A DNA stretch of 14,631 nucleotides from Alphaproteobacteria bacterium (lineage in GTDB: Bacteria; Pseudomonadota; Alphaproteobacteria; ATCC43930; CGMCC-115725). The notes below the pieces were generated by a model that was not told where the DNA came from, made no database searches, and was given only the letters and a program-made list of their open reading frames with translations. The stretch spans positions 1 to 14,631 of the forward strand of contig VAZF01000162.1 of assembly GCA_005888425.1 (NCBI GenBank), in the 5' to 3' direction. Positions 6,561 to 12,573 of this stretch are shown here, piece after piece; position 1 is the first letter of the stretch; each line of letters begins with the position of its first letter. Made by a program: the position numbers and the translations under genes.

Positions 6561-7733
6561 TCATAGCCCCGTCTCGGCCAAGAGTTGGGCAAGAACCCGC
6601 TCGCCGGCGAAGCAGTCGCCGGCCAGTTCGCGGGCGGCGCGGCTGTGGCCGCTATAGTCGGCGGCAATCGTGTCGATCGCCGCCAGCGCCTCGTCCTTGC
6701 TCGCGTAATCGAACAGGCCATGCCCGGCGGGGCAGTAGCTATCAAAGCCTGTGCGCATCGTCACGACCGGCCGGCCGGCGGCGAGATAGCAGACGGCCCG
6801 GTCGCTGAACCAGCCGCTGTTCGGCCGGACATAGATGTCCTTGGCGACGGTGAACTCGCCGCGCGAGCCCGAGATGAAATCGCGGTAGGCGTCCATCCCA
6901 GCCGACACGGGGCGTGGATCAGCGAGGCCCCAGCCACCAGCCTCGACGGTCTCGCGGACGGCCTCGTCCGGCGGGAGCATCGCCATGCGGAAACAGGTCT
7001 GCGGCCGATGCCGCGGCAGGTCGAGATATTCGAGAAAGTTGGTGTGCTTCGACCAGAGATAGCTGTTGCCCTCGAAATCGATGTTCTTGCCCTTGTTTTC
7101 CCAGGTAGCGATCGTCGTGAAGCACGGCGGGGCGGCGGCGTCCCTCGGCGGCTCAGGCCAAAGGTCGAGATCGACGGGCGGGCGGGTGGCGCGCCACGGC
7201 ACGCCGGAAAGCGGGATCGGGCAGGCGGTGGTGCCGAGATTGGCGCCGTAGGTAAAGAAATGTGTGTGCGCGTCGACATAGGCGCGCGCCGCAAGGTCGG
7301 CCTTGGCGTATTTGATCTGCTCATAGACCGGGTCGGTATCGATCATGATGCGCACGGGACAGCGCAGGTGCTCCTCGCGCAGCTGCGTCGCGCCACACAA
7401 ATTGATCAGCGCGTCGGCCTCGGCGTAGAGCGTCCGCACGGCTTCGCGGGAAAGCCCGTGATAGACATCGTTGATCGCATCCCAATAGGCCCACCGCTCG
7501 CCAAGGCCGTGCCGCTCCAGCGCGGCGCGCAGGTAGCCCAGATTATAGGCGCAATCCATGACGACGCTGCTGATGCGCGGATCGTAGGGGTTGGCGCCAT
7601 GGTCCTCGACATACCAGGTCTCGAAGCCGAGCTTTTGCAGCGGTGCCAGATAATGCACAGCCTGCCAGGCGATCCCGGCGAGGGGCATCTGGCCGACGAA
7701 GTGCAGGAGAACGATCTTGCCGCGTCTCTTCAC
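6561..7733 (-). CDS. Putative glycosyltransferase, GT-B-like, uncharacterised family
   Basis: The protein is 390 aa, starting with GTG (KRRGKIVLLHFVGQMPLAG follows). The N-terminal half begins with a beta strand (KIVLLHF, 6-12) and a helix as in GT-B enzymes, then LGFETWYVED (35-44). The middle has a distinctive WENKGKNIDFEGNSYLWSKH segment (211-230). The C-terminal domain has KDIYVRPNSGWFSDRAVCYL (299-318) and then AAGRPVVTM (319-327), like the donor-site 'surveillance-of-A-G-PVV' region of GT1/GT4 enzymes, in which Asp311 takes the place of the usual acidic residue. No membrane helix is seen, so it is probably cytoplasmic. It is the first gene of the minus-strand run and therefore belongs with glycan synthesis. 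I do not know a characterised member; function beyond glycosyl transfer is not supported. It could also be a non-catalytic GT-B-fold protein. Confidence 0.65.
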   Translation of the reverse strand: MKRRGKIVLLHFVGQMPLAGIAWQAVHYLAPLQKLGFETWYVEDHGANPYDPRISSVVMDCAYNLGYLRAALERHGLGERWAYWDAINDVYHGLSREAVRTLYAEADALINLCGATQLREEHLRCPVRIMIDTDPVYEQIKYAKADLAARAYVDAHTHFFTYGANLGTTACPIPLSGVPWRATRPPVDLDLWPEPPRDAAAPPCFTTIATWENKGKNIDFEGNSYLWSKHTNFLEYLDLPRHRPQTCFRMAMLPPDEAVRETVEAGGWGLADPRPVSAGMDAYRDFISGSRGEFTVAKDIYVRPNSGWFSDRAVCYLAAGRPVVTMRTGFDSYCPAGHGLFDYASKDEALAAIDTIAADYSGHSRAARELAGDCFAGERVLAQLLAETGL

Positions 7734-8031
7734 GGGATCCGGCTTTTCAGGGGTGTCGGGCGATAACGGCTCATCCCGGACAAAATTTCCGCCGGGCGCA
7801 GTACGGCGGCACTCGGCCGACCAGAGGGCGCCAGGCTTGCTCCGGCGGCAAGCAGCATGCTAGGAGGGCCGCGCCGCCGAACCGCGAGCGTGGCCGATCT
7901 GCCGGGGGTGCGGCGAACTGTCATCCCTGTACCAGTGTTACGCGGCGTGTTTTTGCCCGCGCGACCGCCGCGGCGCTACGATATGATTAGTTTGCGCGAG
8001 GCCGAGGAAGCCAAGGAAGAGACGCGAGACC
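7734..8031. other. Divergent spacer between glycosyltransferase operon and fdxA
   Basis: This 298-base spacer must hold the promoters for the minus-strand glycan genes and for fdxA. A TATGAT at 7982-7987 is a good -10 for fdxA, but no -35 lies at the right distance; the nearest TTGCCC is 23 bases upstream. GCTTGC and GCAAGC form a six-base stem around TCCGGCG near 7835-7855. The short open frames inside are Arg/Pro/Ala-rich and look like chance. No RNA gene was recognised. Confidence 0.4.
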
Positions 8032-8367
8032 ATGACCTACGTCGTCACTGAAGCCTGCATCCGCTGCAAATACATGGATTGCGTCGAAGTGTGCCCGGTG
8101 GATTGCTTCTACGAGGGCGAGAACATGCTGGTCATCCACCCCGACGAATGCATCGATTGCGGGGTGTGCGAACCCGAATGCCCGGTCGAGGCGATCATCC
8201 CGGACAGCGAGCCGGTCGCCGAAAAATGGCTCGAGCTCAACCGGCAATATTCGGCGAATTGGCCCAATATCACGCGCAAGAAGCCCTATCCCGAAGATGC
8301 CGACGAGTGGAAGGACGTCGACGGCAAGTTCGACAAGTTCTTCAGCCCCAATCCCGGGGGCCGCTGA
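8032..8367 (+). CDS. fdxA: 7Fe ferredoxin, FdxA type ([3Fe-4S][4Fe-4S])
   Basis: This small electron carrier is 111 aa, the usual FdxA length. Cysteines are at 9, 12, 17, 21, 25, 40, 43, 46 and 50. CVEVCPVDC (17-25) and CIDCGVCEPECP (40-51) are the two cluster-binding blocks. By analogy with Azotobacter ferredoxin I, Cys9, 17 and 50 should hold the [3Fe-4S] cluster and Cys21, 40, 43 and 46 the [4Fe-4S] cluster, leaving Cys12 and Cys25 free. The C-terminal extension (LELNRQYSANWPNITRKK and on) is typical of alphaproteobacterial FdxA. AAGGAAGAG lies about 10 bases before the ATG. It is followed by carD, a neighbour pair I recall as common in alphaproteobacteria. The redox partner is not shown in the window. 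Confidence 0.96.
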   Translation: MTYVVTEACIRCKYMDCVEVCPVDCFYEGENMLVIHPDECIDCGVCEPECPVEAIIPDSEPVAEKWLELNRQYSANWPNITRKKPYPEDADEWKDVDGKFDKFFSPNPGGR

Positions 8368-8372
8368 GCCTC

Positions 8373-8412
8373 TCCCGGGAGCTCCTGGGCGGCTCTACGC
8401 CGCGCTCCGGGA
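8373..8412. terminator. Nested GC-rich inverted repeats after fdxA, possible terminator
   Basis: Six bases after the fdxA stop, TCCCGGGAGC (8373-8382) pairs with GCTCCGGGA (8404-8412) with one bulged G. Inside it a second stem, GCGGC (8389-8393) with GCCGC (8399-8403), closes a TCTAC loop. The position fits an fdxA terminator or an mRNA-stabilising structure, but the following bases (TAGTCCTAACCC) lack a T run, so a Rho-independent stop is doubtful. Confidence 0.4.
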
Positions 8413-8452
8413 TAGTCCTAACCCGCCTCTGCGAGTGCGGCATGGCTGATCT

Positions 8453-8478
8453 GCTGGCTTGCCAGCCGAGAATATGAT
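8453..8478 (+). promoter_or_regulatory. Perfect inverted repeat beside a candidate -10 upstream of carD
   Basis: GCTGGCTTGCCAGC (8453-8466) is a perfect six-base inverted repeat with a two-base centre. TATGAT at 8473-8478 is a good -10 hexamer, and the repeat covers the place where its -35 would be. No recognisable -35 is present, as would be expected for a regulated promoter. carD starts about 146 bases further on, so its leader would be long. The operator reading is inference only. Confidence 0.3.
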
Positions 8479-8623
8479 ACAAATTTGACTGGCGCTTATC
8501 GAACGCCTCCCCCTCGTCCCGCGGCCTTCCTTTGAGGTGTTGGACGGTTGCCCCCTGTCGTCGGCGACCCCTGGAGGTTTCGACTGCCGCCATTCGGGTC
8601 AGTTGCGTGAGAGACGGAATAAC

Positions 8624-9124
8624 ATGACGGTCGAGAAGGTACCTTTCGGCAAGGGCGATCTCGTGGTCTACCCCACTCACGGGGTGGGGAAAATCACCAC
8701 GATCGAGATGCAGGAGATCGCCGGGCATACGTTGAGCGTCATTGTTGTCGTGTTCGACAAGGACCGCATGACGTTGCGCGTGCCGCTCGCCAAGGCCAAG
8801 GTTTCCGGGCTTCGCAAGCTGTCGAGCCGGAAGGAGATGGACGCCGCCCTCGCCAAATTGCGCGGCCGGTCCCGGGCGAAGCGCACGATGTGGAGCCGCC
8901 GGGCGCAGGAATACCAAGCCAAGATCGCCTCGGGCGATCCGGCCTGCATTGCTGAGGTCGTTCGTGATCTGTTCCGAAATGCCGGGCAGCCGGAGCAGTC
9001 CTACAGCGAGCGGCAGATCTATCAGGCCGCGCTCGACCGGCTGGTCCGCGAGTTCGCGGCGGTCGAGCGGATCGACGAAACAACAGCGGTCCGCCGAGTC
9101 GAGCAGCTGCTGTCGGCCGCCTGA
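8624..9124 (+). CDS. carD: CarD/CdnL family RNA polymerase-binding transcription regulator
   Basis: CarD/CdnL proteins bind the RNA polymerase beta subunit and stabilise the open promoter complex, often at rRNA and housekeeping promoters. The protein is 166 aa. The N-terminal Tudor-like polymerase-interacting domain covers about 5-65, with the hallmark GDLVVYPTHGVGKI (11-24). The C-terminal helical domain includes RTMWSRRAQEY (87-97), where Trp90 fits the conserved Trp that wedges at the upstream edge of the bubble. The frame is open from 8537, but the ATG at 8624 gives the canonical N-terminus (MTVEKVPFGKGD) and has GAGAGACGGA just before it. It lies 256 bases after fdxA and 47 bases before the phosphoesterase-like gene. 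All family features are intact. Confidence 0.95.
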   Translation: MTVEKVPFGKGDLVVYPTHGVGKITTIEMQEIAGHTLSVIVVVFDKDRMTLRVPLAKAKVSGLRKLSSRKEMDAALAKLRGRSRAKRTMWSRRAQEYQAKIASGDPACIAEVVRDLFRNAGQPEQSYSERQIYQAALDRLVREFAAVERIDETTAVRRVEQLLSAA

Positions 9125-9171
9125 TCGGCCCTTACGGGGCGCCAGCGGCAAATGGCCGCGTGGAGGGTGGG

Positions 9172-9978
9172 GTGAAAGGCGGCCCCGAGGGCAAGCTCGC
9201 CCGCCTGCGTGGCGCGCGTCGGATCTGGGCTGTCGGATCGGTGCACGGCGAGGCTGAGCGCCTCTCCCGTCTGCATGACCAGATCGCGGCGCGGTTCGTC
9301 GATGGCGACCGCCTCATCTATCTCGGCAATTACCTGGGCCATGGCAGCGCCGTCGTTGCGACGATCGACGAGCTGATCGATTTCCGCAGCCGCATCATGG
9401 CGCGGCCGCGCGGCTTTGCCTCCGATATAGTGTTCCTGCGCGGGGCGCAGGAAGAGATGTGGCAGAAGCTCCTGCAACTGCAATTTGCCCAGAACCCTGG
9501 CGAGGTCCTGGGCTGGATGGCGCGGAACGGCGTCGAGCCGACGGTCGCGGGCTATGGCGCGGAGATGCGGCAGGGGTTTGCCGCGAGCCGCGACGGTCCG
9601 CGCACGATGACACGCTGGACGAGCGGCATGCGCGACGCGATGAATGCGCGGCCGGGGCACACCCCGCTGTTTTCGATATTGCGCCATGCAGCGGTGGCTC
9701 TGGAAGGACCGCTGCTCTTTGTCAGCGCCGGGCTCAACCCGGCGCGGCCCCTTGCCGATCAAGGCGACGCCTTCTGGTGGGGGCCCACGGACATCCTGGA
9801 GCTCACGGCCCCATTTGAGGGGTTTCGGCGGGTCATTCGCGGTTTTGACCGCGATCGCCGCGGCCTCGTGCAGCGGGACTACGCAGTCTCGCTCGACGGC
9901 GGCGCCGGGCGCGGCGGCAAGCTGCTGGCAGCCGCTTTCGCTGCAAATGGCGAGGTGCTCGAGGTCCTCGAAATCTGA
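9172..9978 (+). CDS. Metallophosphoesterase-fold protein with erased active site (pseudo-phosphatase)
   Basis: The 268-aa protein has the layout of PPP/calcineurin-like phosphoesterases, but the metal-ligand motifs are replaced. GSVHG (22-26) stands where GDxHG is expected, GNYLGHG (52-58) for GDxxDRG, GAQEE (91-95) for GNHE, VSAGLNP (184-190) for VHAGLxP, and RGFDRD (223-228) for the late GH motif. Only His25 of the usual ligands seems to remain. Flanking fold residues are kept, for example LIYLG before motif 2, VFLRG before motif 3 and YAVSLDGGAGRGG near the end, so the gene has not simply decayed. GTG at 9172 is chosen because GGAGGGTGG lies just upstream; GTG at 9160 is in frame but has no ribosome binding site. 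It follows carD by 47 bases, probably in one transcript. A binding or regulatory role is inferred; residual or altered catalysis is not excluded. Confidence 0.75.
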   Translation: MKGGPEGKLARLRGARRIWAVGSVHGEAERLSRLHDQIAARFVDGDRLIYLGNYLGHGSAVVATIDELIDFRSRIMARPRGFASDIVFLRGAQEEMWQKLLQLQFAQNPGEVLGWMARNGVEPTVAGYGAEMRQGFAASRDGPRTMTRWTSGMRDAMNARPGHTPLFSILRHAAVALEGPLLFVSAGLNPARPLADQGDAFWWGPTDILELTAPFEGFRRVIRGFDRDRRGLVQRDYAVSLDGGAGRGGKLLAAAFAANGEVLEVLEI

Positions 9979-9987
9979 GGCTCAGAT
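9973..9987. repeat. 15-base perfect palindrome spanning two convergent stop codons
   Basis: ATCTGAGGCTCAGAT has seven-base arms around a single G. It contains the TGA of the phosphatase-like gene (9976-9978) and, on the other strand, the TGA that would end the broken SDR (9984-9982). Both frames end in Ile-stop (ATC TGA), which produces much of the symmetry. A bidirectional terminator is possible, but no T runs are present. Confidence 0.5.
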
Positions 9988-10609
9988 CGCGGTGTAGCCG
10001 CCGTCAATCAGGAGATCGCTGCCGGTGACAAAGCTCGCAGCCTCGCTCGCCAGATAGACGGCGGCGGGGGCGATCTCCGAAGGCCGGCCGAGGCGGCCGA
10101 GCACGTGTTTGGGGCCGATCTCCCGGTTCGCCGCGGCAAAGGCAATAGGCGGCACGGCCGGCGCTGCCGACCCGGCCGAGCTGCGAGGCGATAAAGATGA
10201 TTGAGCCGCCCTCGGCGGCGATCATGTGCGGCAGCACGGCACGGCTCAGCAGAAACGCGCCGGTCAGGTTTATGTCGAGCACCCGCTGCCAATCGGCGAG
10301 CGTCGTCTCGAGGACGGTGCCGCTCGGATCGTGTGGTGCGGCGCCGTGCACGAGAATATCGAGCCGACCGAACGCGTCATGAGCGGCATTGGCGACATCG
10401 CGCGTCGCAGCCTCGCTCGCGACGTCGCACACCTGGGAGAGCGCCCGGCCCCCGGCCGCGGTGACAAGCCTGGCGGTTTCGGCCGCGGCCTCAGGATTGA
10501 GGTCGCAACACGCCACCGCAGCGCCCGCCTCGGCAAACGCCACCGCGATGGCCCGGCAGATACCGCCGCCGGCGCCGCTGATCAGCGCCGCTTTCCCCGC
10601 CAGCTGCAT
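9982..10609 (-). pseudogene. Short-chain dehydrogenase/reductase, broken by an internal out-of-frame deletion
   Basis: The first 155 residues from the ATG at 10609 read as a classical SDR: SGAGGGICR (11-19), CDVAS (61-65), LDINLTGAFL (111-120), IIFIAS (137-142) and the catalytic Tyr155 in GRAAY (codon 10147-10145). The frame then turns into an unrelated Arg-rich tail that stops at 10004. In another frame, from about 10146 to 9982, the true SDR C-terminus is readable: REIGPKHVLGRLGRPSEIA, AAVYLASEAASFVTG and LLIDGGYTAI. Compared with the neighbouring intact SDR, about 40 residues are missing at the joint, including the YxxxK lysine and the VN-PG region. The cofactor motif also has Cys for its third Gly (GGGIC). 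A near-perfect Shine-Dalgarno (AAGGAGGAG) still precedes the start, so the loss may be recent. An assembly or sequencing error is an alternative to a true deletion. Confidence 0.85.
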
Positions 10610-10622
10610 GCGTGCTCCTCCT

Positions 10623-11384
10623 TCACAGCATCACAGTGCCGCCATCGACCGCGATCGTCTGGCCGGTCACAAACGCGCTTGCGTCCGAGATCAGCCATTG
10701 CACCGTTCCGGCGAGATCCGATGGCATCAGGTTGCGCTGAATCGTCTGGCTCGTCTTGATCGTATCCAGCGCGCGGTCGAGCTTGGCACCGAAAAACTCG
10801 CGGGTCCCTTCGGTGATGACAGCGCTCGGCGCCAGCGCATTGACGCGGATGCGGTCGCGTCCGAGTTCGCGCGCAAGACCGCGCGTCAAACCGATCACGG
10901 CCGCCTTCGAGGTTGTGTAGTGCAGCCCATACGGCATGCCATAGGTCGCGGCGAGGGAGGCGATGTTGATGATGCTGCCGCCATCGGCTTTGCGCATCGC
11001 CGGCACGGCCGCCTTGCAGCAATTCCAGATGCCCTTGACGTTTACCGCCATCGCGGCGTCCCACTCCGCCTCGTCGATCCCATCGAAGCGGCCGCCATGG
11101 AGAGCGCCGTAAAGCGCGGCATTGTTGATCAGCGCGTCGAGCCGGCCGAAGGCGCGCAAGCCCGCCTCGATCATCGCCTGGGCCGAAGCGGCATCGGTGA
11201 CGTCGAGCTTGACCCCGACTCCCTCGCGCCCGGTCTTGCTCACCAGATCGAGGGTCTCGGCGCAGTCGTTGATGTCGCCGGCAACGATGCGGGCACCGCC
11301 CGCCGTGAGGCTTACGGCGAATTCCTGGCCAAGCCCGCGCGCCGCGCCGGTAATCGCAACGACCTTGTCCTGCACATCCAACAT
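10623..11384 (-). CDS. Classical short-chain dehydrogenase/reductase (SDR)
   Basis: This is an NAD(P)-dependent oxidoreductase of 253 aa, the normal length. TGAARGLG (12-19) is the cofactor glycine motif, and Asp37 at the end of the second strand (AGD) favours NAD over NADP. NNAA is at 87-90, the structural Asn at 115 in AVNVKG, Ser143 in NIAS, and Tyr156 and Lys160 in YTTSK. SAFVTGQTIAVDGG near the C-terminus is typical. GAGGGG lies 7 bases before the ATG. It follows the ABC ATPase gene after a 71-base spacer with a strong hairpin, and precedes the broken SDR by 13 bases. The order of sugar importer then SDR resembles polyol operons such as smoEFGK-smoS, so a sugar or polyol dehydrogenase is the best guess; the substrate is not set by the sequence. 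Confidence 0.92.
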   Translation of the reverse strand: MLDVQDKVVAITGAARGLGQEFAVSLTAGGARIVAGDINDCAETLDLVSKTGREGVGVKLDVTDAASAQAMIEAGLRAFGRLDALINNAALYGALHGGRFDGIDEAEWDAAMAVNVKGIWNCCKAAVPAMRKADGGSIINIASLAATYGMPYGLHYTTSKAAVIGLTRGLARELGRDRIRVNALAPSAVITEGTREFFGAKLDRALDTIKTSQTIQRNLMPSDLAGTVQWLISDASAFVTGQTIAVDGGTVML

Positions 11385-11407
11385 CGGTCACCCCTCGCAG
11401 AAAAGCA

Positions 11408-11434
11408 CAAGCCGCCGCTAGGGGCGGCGGCTTG
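11408..11434 (-). terminator. Strong hairpin between ABC ATPase and SDR genes, terminator or attenuator
   Basis: CAAGCCGCCGC (11408-11418) and GCGGCGGCTTG (11424-11434) form a perfect 11-base GC-rich stem around a five-base loop. Read on the minus strand, the stem is followed by TGCTTTTC, a short T tract three bases away. It stands 21 bases past the ATPase stop and just before the SDR ribosome binding site. It fits a partial Rho-independent terminator or an mRNA-stabilising element that lowers expression of the SDR genes relative to the transporter. Confidence 0.6.
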
Positions 11435-11455
11435 ACCGAGACGTCGAAAGGCGGG

Positions 11456-12562
11456 TCAGAGCACCTGGTCGGTTTGCGGATCGATTAGATGCATGTGGTT
11501 GAGGTCGGCAACGAGCGGCATCGTCTCGCCGGGTTTGCCAGCAACCGCCGGATCGACCCGGCCGCACACCTCGGTGCTATCGACCAGGAAATAGACCATC
11601 GTTTCCATGCCCATCGGCTCTACAACATCGAGCTGAGCGTCGAAGGCGGCCCGCCCCGGCGGCAAATCACCCCGTTTTTCGATGATGTCCTCGGGACGCA
11701 AGCCGAAGATCAGCTCGCGGCCGGCATAAGGCCGATACCGCGCGATGCGGTCCGGCGGTATCGGGAAGCTCAGCTTGTCGGACAGCTTGATCGAAAGACC
11801 GGCGCTGCCATTGCTTCCCTCGACTAGCCGGCACGGCAGGAAATTCATCGCGGGCGAGCCGATAAAGCCGGCGACGAACCGAGTGGTCGGACGGTGGTAA
11901 ACTTCGTTTGGCGAGCCGATCTGCTCGATCTTGCCGCCATTCATGACGACGACGCGATCGGCCAAGGTCATTGCCTCGACCTGGTCGTGCGTCACATAGA
12001 CCGTCGTCACCGTGACCTTCTGATGAACCTTTTTGATCTCCATCCGCATCTGGACGCGCAATTTGGCGTCCAGGTTCGACAGCGGCTCGTCGAACAGAAA
12101 GACCTTCGGGTTACGGACGATCGCGCGGCCCATCGCGACACGCTGACGCTGGCCGCCCGACAGCTGCTTTGGCCGCCGGTCGAGCAGGTTCGTGATGTCG
12201 AGGATACGCGCTGCGTTCTCGACCCGCTCTTTGATCTCCGCCTTCGGGAACTTCTTCAGCCGCAGACCGAACGACATGTTCTCGTAGACGGTCATATGCG
12301 GATAAAGCGCGTAATTCTGGAACACCATTGCGATGTCCCGGTCCTTCGGCGGCACATCGTTGACCAGCTGGTCGCCGATATAGATCTCGCCGGAGGTGGC
12401 TTCCTCGAGACCGGCGATCATCCGCAGGGTCGTGGTCTTGCCGCAGCCCGAGGGCCCGACGAGCACCACGAATTCGCGGTCGGAGATATCGAGATCGATG
12501 CCGGCGACCGCGGGGGTGCGGTCGAAGGTCTTGACGATGTTGCGAAGGGCGACTTCGGCCAT
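11456..12562 (-). CDS. Sugar ABC transporter ATP-binding protein (MalK/UgpC/SmoK type)
   Basis: This is the cytoplasmic ATPase of a CUT1-type carbohydrate importer, 368 aa, the normal length. Walker A is GPSGCGKTT (36-44), the Q-loop Gln82 lies in FQNYALYPHMTVYENM, the signature is LSGGQRQRVAMGRA (134-147), Walker B is VFLFDEPLSNLDAKLR (154-169), and the switch His192 lies in VTHDQVEAMTLADRV. From about 235 the regulatory TOBE/OB part follows (FIGSPAMNF, then FGLRPEDI), as in MalK. GGAG stands 6 bases before the ATG. It lies 11 bases after the second permease gene and ends the transporter part of the operon. All motifs are intact. The substrate is probably a sugar, polyol or glycerol-phosphate-like compound; the ATPase alone cannot tell. 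Confidence 0.96.
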   Translation of the reverse strand: MAEVALRNIVKTFDRTPAVAGIDLDISDREFVVLVGPSGCGKTTTLRMIAGLEEATSGEIYIGDQLVNDVPPKDRDIAMVFQNYALYPHMTVYENMSFGLRLKKFPKAEIKERVENAARILDITNLLDRRPKQLSGGQRQRVAMGRAIVRNPKVFLFDEPLSNLDAKLRVQMRMEIKKVHQKVTVTTVYVTHDQVEAMTLADRVVVMNGGKIEQIGSPNEVYHRPTTRFVAGFIGSPAMNFLPCRLVEGSNGSAGLSIKLSDKLSFPIPPDRIARYRPYAGRELIFGLRPEDIIEKRGDLPPGRAAFDAQLDVVEPMGMETMVYFLVDSTEVCGRVDPAVAGKPGETMPLVADLNHMHLIDPQTDQVL

Positions 12563-12573
12563 AAGTTACTCCA

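Noticed and set aside
6585..7766. Plus-strand open frame (393 codons) opposite the GT-B-like gene
   Set aside because: It is Arg/Ala/Gly/Asp-rich with no motif; the minus-strand frame has coherent strand-helix patterns and a glycosyltransferase-like C-terminus.
7730..7924. 64-codon minus-strand frame whose stop overlaps the GTG of the GT-B-like gene (GTGA)
   Set aside because: The overlap looks like translational coupling, but the protein is Arg/Pro/Ser/Ala-rich with no pattern and no good ribosome binding site; chance is more likely.
8537..8623. N-terminal extension of the CarD frame by 29 codons
   Set aside because: The extra residues do not match CarD proteins, and the ATG at 8624 has its own ribosome binding site and gives the standard N-terminus.
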